Below are positions 50,248-59,159 of a DNA stretch of 64,000 nt, in pieces. The notes under the pieces are model-generated. The model was not told where the DNA came from, did no database searches, and saw nothing but the letters and a program-made list of their open reading frames with translations. Made by a program: the position numbers and the translations under genes. The DNA comes from an uncultured Kiritimatiellota bacterium. GTDB taxonomy: Bacteria; Verrucomicrobiota; Kiritimatiellia; RFP12; UBA1067. The DNA is taken from the NCBI GenBank assembly GCA_934635385.1, contig CAKTZI010000015.1:1-64000 (forward strand), given 5' to 3'. Every line of letters begins with the position of its first letter. The first letter of the stretch is position 1.

Positions 50248-51720
50248 TCAGCCGTTTCCGATGGATGCGCCGCCTTGACCAATATCTACGGCAAAATACC
50301 CGCCCGTCTTGGGCGCACCACGGAAGACAATCGCACCGCCAACGGCGGCAAGATGCCGCCTGATCGTCGCCCGGCTGACCCCCATCAGCCGCACAAGGGC
50401 CGGGACGCGAATGCCGGGGTTGGCCCGAACGGCCTCAAGGATGTCGAATCGTTTTACAGGCTCATTTACTGGCTCATTTACTGGCTCATTTACTGGCTCA
50501 TTTCTCGCGGCCCTTGAATCCGCATCCACCCATCGTGGCGGTTGACTCGGACGCCAGATCACAAACCGCATATCAATGCCGTTGTCCTTAATCTCCAGCG
50601 GCTTCAATCGCATTTCCGCCAACATCTCGTTGATGCGCGGCACACCGCTGCCCCAAGCCTCAATGATGCGCATGTACTTGCATGCCAGCGCCAAGGCGCG
50701 ATTCCGGGCAATCGAATGGCCCTCGCGCATCATCTCCACCGACATGCCGTGCGGCAATCCGCCGGGAGACGTAATCTCCAGCCGATCGTCAAACAGGGCG
50801 ACCTGTACGGACATTGCCAACGGGTTGACGTAACTGCGATGAACAATGGCGTTGACGATCAGTTCGCGAATCGCGCTTGGCGGCAATTCGTAGTCGGGGC
50901 GCCCCTGCACGCCAACGACCTTCAAGCCGACGTCGATCTTCTCCATGACAAACTGATAGGCATCGTCGATCTGCCTGATGATCGATCCCGTATACTCACG
51001 CTTGGACGTGAAGAACGCACGGGACGCGCCACGGAACACGCCGCACTTGACCTCTGCCCAGAACCTGCGCGAACCGACCAAGAGCGCGTAGGCATAGGTC
51101 GGACACAGTTTCCGTCCGCTTCGGACCAGTACGCCCCAGTCCTCCAGTTGCGCAGGCGTGACCTTCTTGATTGCCTTCCGCTCGGCCGCATCCTCACAGT
51201 TCGCGCGCGCCATCCTGTACATCGTTGCACACAGACGCTTGAGTTCTGTCGGCACGACCGCCATGTCCGGGCAGATCTGCGAATCGAACGACTGTCCGCT
51301 CCCCGAAAACTCCAGGTCGCGAATGCGATCCTCGTCTGCCAGTCGGGATGTCGCTCCGACACGCACGAACGTTCCCCTCTCACGCCCAAGAGCCCGAACG
51401 TAATACGGGCAATGCCGTCCGCCCGCGACCTCGACGATGACGACCGTCTTGCCGTCAACGGTCGCGACCTCCGAATCGACGGCGACGAGCGGCATGCACC
51501 CGTTCGAGATCGCATCCATGACGCTGTCGGCCATCTTGAACGCTTCAAGCGCGTCCACGCCGACAACGGTTCGGTCGTCGTCCACGCCGAAGACAAGCCG
51601 ACCGCCATGGCAATTCGCAAACGCCACGACCGTCTTGAGAAATTTCAGATGATCCTTCGGAACGTCCCTCTTGAATTCAAGAGACGACGTTTCGCCTTTC
51701 CTGATTTCGTCTTTCAGCAT
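50248..51720 (-). CDS. AlbA_2 / RecG-like ATP-binding regulator
   Basis: 490 aa, complete member of the family seen broken at 43.6 and 54.8 kb. AlbA_2 domain (SLEFKRDVPKDHLKFLKTVV, VFGVDDDRTVVGVDAL), GHKL-like C-terminal ATPase (AIRELIVNAIVHRSYVNPLA, ITSPGGLPHGMS, WGSGVPRINEML), a linker of NEPV repeats (12-bp tandem repeat) and a winged helix (RVPALVRLMGVSRATIRRHL). Probably a transcriptional or defence regulator. It separates the GT2 gene from the flippase. Confidence 0.82.
   Translation of the reverse strand: MLKDEIRKGETSSLEFKRDVPKDHLKFLKTVVAFANCHGGRLVFGVDDDRTVVGVDALEAFKMADSVMDAISNGCMPLVAVDSEVATVDGKTVVIVEVAGGRHCPYYVRALGRERGTFVRVGATSRLADEDRIRDLEFSGSGQSFDSQICPDMAVVPTELKRLCATMYRMARANCEDAAERKAIKKVTPAQLEDWGVLVRSGRKLCPTYAYALLVGSRRFWAEVKCGVFRGASRAFFTSKREYTGSIIRQIDDAYQFVMEKIDVGLKVVGVQGRPDYELPPSAIRELIVNAIVHRSYVNPLAMSVQVALFDDRLEITSPGGLPHGMSVEMMREGHSIARNRALALACKYMRIIEAWGSGVPRINEMLAEMRLKPLEIKDNGIDMRFVIWRPSQPPRWVDADSRAARNEPVNEPVNEPVNEPVKRFDILEAVRANPGIRVPALVRLMGVSRATIRRHLAAVGGAIVFRGAPKTGGYFAVDIGQGGASIGNG
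50459..50506. repeat. 12-bp tandem repeat in the linker of the AlbA_2 gene
   Basis: Four units of GGCTCATTTACT (last one degenerate), encoding repeated NEPV. A length-variable linker without frameshift. Confidence 0.92.
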
Positions 51721-51774
51721 GCCGTTCTCCGCAATCTCATCAGCCTTTCGCCACCTTCTGTCCCATCACCGCAA

Positions 51775-51780
51775 AGTATA
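51775..51780 (-). promoter_or_regulatory. -10 element of the AlbA_2 regulator
   Basis: Minus-strand GAATTTTGGTATACTTTG, extended -10 with TATACT. Confidence 0.55.
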
Positions 51781-51794
51781 CCAAAATTCGCGTG

Positions 51795-53354
51795 TCAAGG
51801 CCGACCGCCGCCAGACTGGCCGCCACGGGCTTTCAGCTTAACCAAGACTTCATGGAGATCGCGGCGGAAGAACGCGAGGACGCCGCCGCTCGCGACAAGG
51901 GCGGCGACGAGGCCGCGCGCGGCCAAACCGAGGAAACCGTCGCCGAGCAGTGCCACGCTCGCCCCCCACGTGACGGCGCACAGGCCGACCGCGAACGCGG
52001 CGAACGACAGCTGAAGGCGCACGTAGCGGCTCAGGAAACTCCGCCCTTCCGCATCCGTCCCCGTCAGGTAGTGGCGGAAGACGACCGCCCCTTCCCACGG
52101 AATCTCGATGACGAGAAACGCGAGGACGGTCGAGACGATGGCGCCGTTCAGCCCCCACACGGAAATGAGCGCGACGTTCAGCGCGAGGTTCGCGACGCCC
52201 GAGACGACCGGCTTGAAGCGGTCTTCGCGCCACAGCCCCAGAGCCGACTTGAACATCTGCAGGACCTGCCGCGAATAGTTGACGTAGAAGAAGACGACCA
52301 TCAGCAGGGCCGTGGAGAACGGCTGCATCAGCTCTGGACGCTTCGCCGTCCAGAGGCGCATGAACGGCTGATACAGGGCCAGCATCATCGCCGCGCTCCA
52401 CGAGACGACGATGAGCGAGAGGACGTTCAGCTTGCGGAACTTCTCCCAGACGGCCCGCTTCGGCTCCGTGTGGACGGCGTTCCCGAACCCCGCCGTCAGC
52501 GAGTCGTAGATGACGTAGATGAAGCCGCAGACGGACTTGTAGATCGTGTAGTAGTTCCCGTAGGCCGCGACGGCGACGAGGCCGAGGCACGACGAGATGA
52601 CGAGGTTGTCGCTCGAATACGAGATGACCGTCCCCACGCGGTGCAGGAAAAGCGAACCGACGTCCGACAAAACCTTCCGCCGCCGTTCGCGCGAGAGCCG
52701 TCCCGCGCACACGATGTCGGGGAAAAGCCGGCTCGTCGCACGCGCCACGAGCAGGTTCGTCAGCACCGTGAAGACGACAGTCGTCAGCACGTAATGGTAA
52801 TAGTTGCGCGTCAGGCAAAGGACGCCGAGCGAGGCCGCATACTGCGCGATCGTCACGCCCGTGTGGATGTGGGTCTGCACGTCCTGCCGCTGGTGGACCG
52901 TGAGGAGAACGCCCTTGTAGGCGAAGAGGAAATAGCTCAGGACGGCGTTCGCGAGATGGATGAGATAGACGAGCCGCAAGTCGATGTCGGCGGGCGCCGT
53001 GCCATGCACGAGCTTCGGCAGGAACGGCAGGAGCGCCAGTCCGCTGACGAGGATGAAGCAGCCGACGAGGCGGAAGACCGTGCGGTAGAAGCTGAAGTAG
53101 GCGCAGACCGTCTCGCGGTCGTCCTCGGCGACCGGCTTGTAGAGCGCACAGACAATGGCCTGTCCGAAGCCAAGTTCCGCAAGCGACAGGACGCCGAGCA
53201 AGGATGCGAAGAGCCCGTTCAGGCCAAGGTATTCTGCGCCCATCCACCAGATGAAGAGCGTACGGTTGACGAACGGCAGAAAGAGCGTCAACCCGCGGTT
53301 GATCACCCCCGCGACGACGTTCCGCTTCGCGTTGCCGACCATGTCGAGCTTCAT
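51795..53354 (-). CDS. polysaccharide flippase (Wzx/MATE-like, MOP superfamily)
   Basis: 519-aa inner-membrane protein with about 12-14 hydrophobic helices, N-terminus MKLDMVGNAKRNVVAGVINR, then FLPFVNRTLFIWWMGAEYLG, typical of O-antigen/teichoic-acid flippases. It is predicted to turn lipid-linked oligosaccharides to the outer leaflet. GGAGAGG precedes ATG 53354. It belongs functionally with the glycosyltransferases on both sides, although defence genes interrupt the cluster. Confidence 0.9.
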   Translation of the reverse strand: MKLDMVGNAKRNVVAGVINRGLTLFLPFVNRTLFIWWMGAEYLGLNGLFASLLGVLSLAELGFGQAIVCALYKPVAEDDRETVCAYFSFYRTVFRLVGCFILVSGLALLPFLPKLVHGTAPADIDLRLVYLIHLANAVLSYFLFAYKGVLLTVHQRQDVQTHIHTGVTIAQYAASLGVLCLTRNYYHYVLTTVVFTVLTNLLVARATSRLFPDIVCAGRLSRERRRKVLSDVGSLFLHRVGTVISYSSDNLVISSCLGLVAVAAYGNYYTIYKSVCGFIYVIYDSLTAGFGNAVHTEPKRAVWEKFRKLNVLSLIVVSWSAAMMLALYQPFMRLWTAKRPELMQPFSTALLMVVFFYVNYSRQVLQMFKSALGLWREDRFKPVVSGVANLALNVALISVWGLNGAIVSTVLAFLVIEIPWEGAVVFRHYLTGTDAEGRSFLSRYVRLQLSFAAFAVGLCAVTWGASVALLGDGFLGLAARGLVAALVASGGVLAFFRRDLHEVLVKLKARGGQSGGGRP

Positions 53355-53414
53355 GCGCCTCTCCTTCTCATCCATCTCGCCGGTCCGTCCACGAGCCGAC
53401 AGCCTCCCATCTTC

Positions 53415-54425
53415 TCATTGATCCCTTCCGTCCAAAAGCAGTTTCAGCTGCCGATCAAAATCAGACTCAATCTTCTGGTGCCTATTAAACGCTTCATATT
53501 CAGCGAACGCCTTTGCATCGGCCCGTTCCCGCGAGACTGAACCAGCACCCATCAAGACATCATATCGGTTGAACGAGAGGAAAGCGTCAACGCTCTTTGC
53601 AAACTCTTCCATTGTGAACGTCACATGCCGCTGAATAAGCCCCTCAATGTAATCAAAATAACCAACAACCGCACGTTCAAGGCTTCGAACCTGTTCTGCC
53701 GTCAAGTAATTCTTGGCGATGTTGGAGTCGCTCTTGAGGACACGCCCATCCGGAGCATTCCGCCATGTCGCCAATCCCATGTGATCCTTCGACGAATCCG
53801 CTCGGCGATAAACTATTTCAGCCGCCGTCTCGCCCGTAATCGCATAATGGAACTTATTCTGTATCGACGCATAAAAAGACTTGGTGATCTCTGCTTCTCG
53901 ACTATAGTCCGTCGAACACTCGGCATAAATGTCAGTAAGCTGCTGCCAAATGCGACGCTCGCTGGCGCGGATGGAACGGACGCGCTCCAGCAATTCGCGA
54001 AAATAATCCTCTCCGAATGGATTGCCGCCTCTCTTGAGGCGATTGTCATCAAGCACAAACCCCTTGATGATGTACTCTTTAAGGACTTTTGTCGCCCAAA
54101 TGCGGAACTGAGTCGCCCGAAACGAATTGACGCGATATCCGACCGCGATAATGGCATCCAGATTGTAGAAAATGACCTCACGAGACACCTCACGCCCACC
54201 CTCGTTTTGAACTTGTTCCATTTTGGAACATGTTGCATTGACCGATAGTTCGTGCGAATGATAGATGTTCTTCAAGTGCTTGGTAATAGCCTGGCTTTTG
54301 ACGCCGAACAACCCAGCCATCGCCTTTTGCGTCAACCACATCGTCTGGTCTGCCAACACTGCATTGACGCGCACATCGCCATCAGGCGTTGAAAACAAAA
54401 CAATTGGATTGTCTTCTGCTCTCAT
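53415..54425 (-). CDS. RhuM family protein, full length (paralogue F)
   Basis: 336 aa. RhuM N-terminal winged helix (DGDVRVNAVLADQTMWLTQK, AMAGLFGVKSQAITKHLKNI, YNLDAIIAVGYRVNSFRATQ) followed by the classic C-terminal part (YRRADSSKDHMGLATWRN, then FTMEEFAKSVDAFLSFNRYD) with a death-on-curing-like helical fold. This differs from the other five copies here, whose C-terminus is PLD-like. RhuM proteins are common in genomic islands and their function is not settled. Confidence 0.88.
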   Translation of the reverse strand: MRAEDNPIVLFSTPDGDVRVNAVLADQTMWLTQKAMAGLFGVKSQAITKHLKNIYHSHELSVNATCSKMEQVQNEGGREVSREVIFYNLDAIIAVGYRVNSFRATQFRIWATKVLKEYIIKGFVLDDNRLKRGGNPFGEDYFRELLERVRSIRASERRIWQQLTDIYAECSTDYSREAEITKSFYASIQNKFHYAITGETAAEIVYRRADSSKDHMGLATWRNAPDGRVLKSDSNIAKNYLTAEQVRSLERAVVGYFDYIEGLIQRHVTFTMEEFAKSVDAFLSFNRYDVLMGAGSVSRERADAKAFAEYEAFNRHQKIESDFDRQLKLLLDGRDQ

Positions 54426-54450
54426 CTTATTGCCTTTCTTTTTTCACCTG

Positions 54451-54795
54451 TCACCCCCTGAAGATGAAGAAGACCGCCGCGAAGATGCAGACGGCTGCGG
54501 CCAGGTAGTTCCATGAGACGGGCTGGCGCATCACCAGCACGGAGAACGGCATGAAGACGAGCAGCGTGACCGCCTCCTGCGTGATCTTCAGCTGCTCCAG
54601 CGTCATCGTCTTCGAGCCGATCCGGTTGGCGGGCACGGCCACGCAGTATTCGACGAACGCGATCAGCCACGAGACGAGAATCGCCACCCAGGCCGGCGCA
54701 CCCGACAGGCTGCGCAAATGCCCGTACCAGGCGTAGAGCATCACGAGATTCGACACACACAGAAGCCCGACCGTCATCCAATTGACGTTTGACAC
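54451..54795 (-). CDS. DMT-type small membrane protein (DUF486)
   Basis: 114 aa, four hydrophobic helices (VGLLCVSNLVMLYAWYG, AILVSWLIAFVEYCVAVPAN, TLLVFMPFSVLVM, YLAAAVCIFAAVFFIFRG). The block VEYCVAVPANRIG is typical of DUF486 proteins. Transport role presumed, substrate unknown. The start is GTG 54795 or ATG 54777. It begins 3 nt after the truncated AlbA-type gene. Confidence 0.82.
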   Translation of the reverse strand: MSNVNWMTVGLLCVSNLVMLYAWYGHLRSLSGAPAWVAILVSWLIAFVEYCVAVPANRIGSKTMTLEQLKITQEAVTLLVFMPFSVLVMRQPVSWNYLAAAVCIFAAVFFIFRG

Positions 54796-54798
54796 AGG

Positions 54799-55495
54799 TT
54801 AAATCCTTTCTTCAGAATGTCGGCAATTCTTGACGATCCACCGACCGCCTTTGTCCCCACCTTCGCGCACAAGGAGCCCCACCGCCTTCATCGCACGTAT
54901 GGCGCGCCAAACACTGATTGCAGAAAAGCCCAACCTCTTGGCGACGGAAGGAATATCGGTTTCAGGGTCTTCAGCAAAGGCCAAAAGAACCTGTCGGGCG
55001 TTTTCGCGGAAGTCTGTTCGATAGGCGCCCATCAGAATGTCGAAATCGCCTGTTTCACCTTCACTTCTTTGCTTTTCATTTTCACTTATCAGGGCAACAT
55101 CTTCACTTATGGCGTTCTCCATCTTCACTTCCGCACTTTCATCGTCACTTATAAGCATTTTCTCCCCCACTTCAGAGTCACCAATCTCGAATTCAACCAT
55201 CACTTTGGTACGGTCGGGCTCGTAGCTCTCGACGATGGAGGGGCTGACAAAGCCCTTCTTCTCCCAAACTCCATAGAGGCTCGAAAGCCCTATGCCGGAA
55301 CGCTCGCCGATGCGGACAAGCGAGAAGATGTTGAATATCTTTCCGTTTCGCGCATCACTCGTACCGCCGGCAATGGCAACGGACTTGCTCATACGCAACG
55401 TTCCCGGATTCGACACCTCAAGACGTTTCGGGTACTTGTCGATCACGATGCCGCGCCGCCCGTGGTAGTCGGCATGGATGAGTGCGTTCGCCAGA
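54799..55495 (-). pseudogene. 5'-truncated AlbA_2/RecG-like gene
   Basis: Homology starts abruptly at LANALIHADYHGRRGIVIDK and continues through LEVSNPGTLRMSKSVAI, GGTSDARNGKIFNIFSL and GERSGIGLSSLYGVW, the C-terminal ATPase-like module. An acidic linker and a winged helix (DIPSVAKRLGFSAISVWRAI) follow. The frame is open upstream to 55692, but those ~65 codons do not resemble the family. The AlbA_2 domain is therefore lost; a short regulator could still be made. Confidence 0.7.
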
Positions 55496-55742
55496 CAAAA
55501 ACTCCTGTCTTCCAAGGCACTTGCAGAACTTCGGACACGACAAGCGCGTCCCTCTCTTATCTTCGCAAAACTGCGAAAACTTGCCTGTTTCCGAGATTTC
55601 CTGACATGTCCCGTCCGCAATCGTGAAGATTTTGCAAGTACCGCTTCCATTGTAAGTTTAAAGGGATTCCTTCGACTTGTCCATTGCCACAATGGGATAT
55701 AGCTTCATCTTACAAAAGATTTTATGATTCCATAATTCCCAG

Positions 55743-55777
55743 TTTTGACACCCCCTGACTTGATGACAGTGTCAAAA
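55743..55777. repeat. inverted repeat after the PD-(D/E)XK nuclease gene
   Basis: Arms TTTTGACAC/GTGTCAAAA with a 17-nt loop, 11 nt after the nuclease stop. Possible weak terminator or operator; no clear T-run. The remaining 55496-55742 shows no gene I can support. Confidence 0.6.
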
Positions 55778-55788
55778 GCAGAAATCGG

Positions 55789-56754
55789 CTACCCCAAAAG
55801 CGTACTCATCAATCTCTCAAAGCCAGCCGGATTCACAAAATAATTACATGGATTTGCCGTCAGGCAACCAACAAGGTCATCATACTGCCTTTGGATCTTT
55901 GGTGTCCGCTTTGCGGCGAACAACATATCAGCATATTCGCCATCCAGATATGTCAGGTAATGAATTCGTTTGTCCGGCTCCGCAAATCGAATGAAGTTAA
56001 TGATTTCAACAAGTTGCTTGTCCTGACCTCCACCAGATCCCTTCATCATCTTGGCTTCAACAATATAATACTCCCTGTTAATCCTGATGACAATATCAGG
56101 GAGTTTTCCCTGTTCAGCCTCTGATGATCTCATTTCAATGGCGAACATTCGCTTAAACTGATCGAACTCGCACCTATCGCCCTTGTCAGGGAGCAAATAG
56201 GCATTGTGAGATTCATTAGAACAAAATGCCGATTTCATATGCTCAACCGCGAATCGGTGAAGAACATCGGTAATTTTCACAATGCTTGTCTTTGAGTTTC
56301 GCTTATGAGAATAATTGTCAGACATGACCTGCAATATCGAATCAGAATAGCCATGACTTTGGTACATTGCATGGCGTTCCTTGCAATACAACTGTAGCAT
56401 CCGATAAATGAACTGACGCTTCTTTTCCATCGGGAATGCTTTGTAAGACGAATGCGCAGAATTGTATACCATGAAGAACTGTGAAAAAGCAGAGAAATTG
56501 ATACCGTCAACATTGTCCAGTATCTCAATGACCTGCTGTACAACTTTCACGACTTCAGGCGACCGTTCATCCTTTCCGTCTCCGATGAGATAATTGAAGA
56601 CAGTTATCAGCTCGATCAGTCGAGCATTTGAAACCATGAACTGATTCCGTGTTTCCCTTGAAGGGGTTATGACCAACTCTCCCTTATTGTAATAGGGATC
56701 GATTAACGGATTCGGATGCCTGGCCGAGTATTCGAGTAGTTCAAGGTTTGTCAT
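55789..56754 (-). CDS. PD-(D/E)XK restriction endonuclease
   Basis: 321 aa. Catalytic core near residues 216-233: LPDIVIRINREYYIVEAKMM (PD...E-x-K), followed by a glycine-rich turn. The N-terminal ~200 aa (LELLEYSARHPNPLIDPYYN...) are not recognised and may bind DNA. It follows the adenine methylase by 12 nt in the same direction, so the two form a Type II RM pair. Confidence 0.82.
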   Translation of the reverse strand: MTNLELLEYSARHPNPLIDPYYNKGELVITPSRETRNQFMVSNARLIELITVFNYLIGDGKDERSPEVVKVVQQVIEILDNVDGINFSAFSQFFMVYNSAHSSYKAFPMEKKRQFIYRMLQLYCKERHAMYQSHGYSDSILQVMSDNYSHKRNSKTSIVKITDVLHRFAVEHMKSAFCSNESHNAYLLPDKGDRCEFDQFKRMFAIEMRSSEAEQGKLPDIVIRINREYYIVEAKMMKGSGGGQDKQLVEIINFIRFAEPDKRIHYLTYLDGEYADMLFAAKRTPKIQRQYDDLVGCLTANPCNYFVNPAGFERLMSTLLG

Positions 56755-56766
56755 GGTTCAATCTTT

Positions 56767-57873
56767 CTAAAAGAATTCTGGTTGAGAAAGTTGCCCTGCC
56801 TTTACAACTTTGTGATAGGCACATTCAATGATAGCCCTGCACGTCAGGAAATCCAATCGGCGGCGACGGATGCCATTCCGTGCGTTCCCCTTAAATGGAC
56901 TTAATATGATATCGTGAGACTTCTGACGGATTTCCTCCAACACCCTATTACATTCCAAGATAAAAGCAGAACGTTGTTCATCTGGAACATCAATCGCAAT
57001 GAGCGTCAACAATCTGGACGAAACCTTTATTTTCTCCTCCCAATTATAGTTTATGTCACTTTTGAAAGCGAAACGTAAACGGTCATCTGGACTTGTATTG
57101 TCAACACAACGAACAGCAAGCCATCCGCTTGGATCGTTGAATTTCATCTTAACGGAATTCTTTGGGACTAACCGACTATTCTCGACCTCACCTAACGAAC
57201 ATACATATTGCGCATTTTTATACACTTTGATTTTCTGCAAAGGCTTACAAACAGAATCAAAGCACAAAACGACAACAGGGGCATCTGTATCTTTGAAAGG
57301 GTTTTCCTCCAAAATCGTAATTGAAGTCAGTTTGTCCTTCTGTTTGTAGGACGAGTTAATAAACGTCTCTGGCACAATGGCGACAACGTGACGTTGGGCT
57401 TCCAGCATCTTGTCAAGGGCAAGCAAATAGACATCATCATAGCACGTTGAATCAAAATACTTATCAAGTTCAACGTTAATCTTCTTCCTACGTGCTGAAT
57501 AGTTCGATATATAAGGGGGATTGGTGACAATAATGGCATTTGGTATATGCGGGATGCTAATCAGAGAATCATTGAAATCCCACCCTAGCGAGCGATCTAT
57601 GTCTAGTCCTTTTGATTCTGTAATCGACGGAACCTCATCTTTGACAGCCTTAATGAGGCATCCAATTCCTGCAAATGGGTCATACACGACACGGCATCCA
57701 CATGAAGAAATGAAATCCTTGATGTGCGGATGAAGCCAACAATTTTTTTGTGTGTAAAATTGTCCCAAGGCACGTTTCTTTGAATCAACGACAGCTGGGA
57801 AACCATCGTTTGGAACAAGCACGGAAACGGCCGTCACCGCCATCCCTGCGCAGAACTCTTTTCGTGTCACCAT
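56767..57873 (-). CDS. N6-adenine DNA methyltransferase
   Basis: 368 aa from ATG 57873, which has GGAG 7 nt upstream; the frame is open to 57909. Motifs: ALGQFYTQKNCWLHPHIKDF, motif I VVYDPFAGIGCLIKAV, and the catalytic NPPYISNYSARRKK near 118. The C-terminal part is probably the target-recognition domain. Modification half of the RM pair with the following PD-(D/E)XK nuclease. Its promoter lies inside the truncated end of RhuM-type paralogue D. Confidence 0.9.
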   Translation of the reverse strand: MVTRKEFCAGMAVTAVSVLVPNDGFPAVVDSKKRALGQFYTQKNCWLHPHIKDFISSCGCRVVYDPFAGIGCLIKAVKDEVPSITESKGLDIDRSLGWDFNDSLISIPHIPNAIIVTNPPYISNYSARRKKINVELDKYFDSTCYDDVYLLALDKMLEAQRHVVAIVPETFINSSYKQKDKLTSITILEENPFKDTDAPVVVLCFDSVCKPLQKIKVYKNAQYVCSLGEVENSRLVPKNSVKMKFNDPSGWLAVRCVDNTSPDDRLRFAFKSDINYNWEEKIKVSSRLLTLIAIDVPDEQRSAFILECNRVLEEIRQKSHDIILSPFKGNARNGIRRRRLDFLTCRAIIECAYHKVVKAGQLSQPEFF

Positions 57874-57908
57874 AGACCGCTCCACATCTATCATTAAGTC
57901 AAAAAGCA

Positions 57909-58673
57909 TTACGCCGACAACTTCAATTCATTATTCTCTGATTGAACCTGTTGAACTGTCGAACATATGCTTGTATTATACCAAATCTCATCGCCGTCAT
58001 TGCCATTTGCCTGACACATCGCCGCAAGGGTGAGGAGCGTCTTGCCCTTGCGATCCTTATGTTCGGACGTGACAACCGTCACCGACACGCCCTTCCGCTT
58101 CTTCGCGAGCATGTCGAGCGTTTCCGCACCAACCCAGTTGTCGATCAGCAGAATCGACGTCTTCGCCCGCGCCACCAACTTCTCCACGAGCGAACAGGCG
58201 TCCCACAACTGTCCGTCGTAGAACACGCCCTGAATCGGCGGCAAGGCCGTCTGCAACACGAGACTTATTTGTTCATCATGCTTGAAGACTTTTCGCTCCA
58301 ACCGCTCAATCCTTTCATTGATGGCATATCCACGCAAGATATACTCCTTCAGGATCTTGTTCGCCCATTGCCGAAATCTTGTGCCGATAACGGATTTCAC
58401 ACGATAGCCAACGGAAATGATCACGTCCAAGCTATACAAGGCAACAGGACGATCCGAATTTGCAATTTGCAGAAAATGCAAATTGCTTTCCTTCTCCAGT
58501 TCCCCCTCCGCGAAGATGTTCTTTATGTGACGGCTTATGACCGACACGTCGCGTTTAAACAGCTCACACAGCTGCGCCTGTGTCAGCCACACCGTCTCGT
58601 TCTCAAGCCGCACATCCAACCGAATGGTCTCATTCGGCTGATAGACGACAATCTCGTTTTTCTGAGGTGTCAT
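57909..58673 (-). CDS. RhuM-type DNA-binding protein, C-terminally truncated (paralogue D)
   Basis: 254 aa. The N-terminal winged helix (WLTQAQLCELFKRDVSVISR, YSLDVIISVGYRVKS) and the coiled coil are nearly identical to paralogue B. The PLD-like domain begins normally (PPIQGVFYDGQLWDACSLVE, VTVVTSEHKDRKG) but after about residue 225 is replaced by unrelated sequence that reads through the methylase promoter. The FHDRF site is lost. This looks like the break left where the RM pair inserted or a deletion occurred. Confidence 0.78.
   Translation of the reverse strand: MTPQKNEIVVYQPNETIRLDVRLENETVWLTQAQLCELFKRDVSVISRHIKNIFAEGELEKESNLHFLQIANSDRPVALYSLDVIISVGYRVKSVIGTRFRQWANKILKEYILRGYAINERIERLERKVFKHDEQISLVLQTALPPIQGVFYDGQLWDACSLVEKLVARAKTSILLIDNWVGAETLDMLAKKRKGVSVTVVTSEHKDRKGKTLLTLAAMCQANGNDGDEIWYNTSICSTVQQVQSENNELKLSA
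57975..57980 (-). promoter_or_regulatory. -10 element of the N6A-methylase / nuclease pair
   Basis: Minus-strand ATTTGGTATAATACAAG inside the altered 3' end of paralogue D, about 100 nt before the methylase start. Confidence 0.65.
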
Positions 58674-58721
58674 ACGTTCCTTGTCCACATTTGCTCTTCT
58701 TGGGCTACCGGCAACTTGGTT

Positions 58722-59108
58722 TCATGCCCGTATTATACCAAAATCGCCCCTCGCCCCCTGAACCGTACACGGACTTGGAATTCGTACCCCGCGTCCATTC
58801 CCTGCAATGCACATGCCCCGCCATGCCTGTCGCCGTTGGTTCTCTCCGCCGAATATCCAGCCGCCGTAATCCTTCGTCTCAATCACGAAAATGCCATAGC
58901 GGCTGACGACAACATGATCGACCTGTGTCGTCGCCCCATCCACCGTCGGCAGCATGATGTCGTTGACGGTCGTGTAGTCCTCTGACGGCAGCTTCGCAAG
59001 TTTTCGCGCCACACGCCCCTCGCCGCCGCTACCGCCGCGTCCAGACGATAAGACAGTGACCACAAGCAGCCAGACAAGCGCCGCCACAACACAGACAACG
59101 ATCAGCAT
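58722..59108 (-). pseudogene. NERD-domain gene with internal deletion
   Basis: The first ~94 aa match the intact NERD gene at 60.2-61.0 kb (LIVVCVVAALVWLLVVTVLS, DHVVVSRYGIFVIETKDYGG, WIFGGENQR). It then jumps to the RQA that ends that protein, losing about 165 aa, and reads on because the stop codon is changed. The signal anchor and half of the NERD fold remain. Confidence 0.82.
58732..58737 (-). promoter_or_regulatory. -10 element of RhuM-type paralogue D
   Basis: Minus-strand GATTTTGGTATAATACG followed by GGCATGAAACCAAG, the family leader. Confidence 0.75.
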
Positions 59109-59159
59109 GTCATTCTTTCCTCTCAAAGACCAGATATTCCGATCTCAGACGGGAAACCA

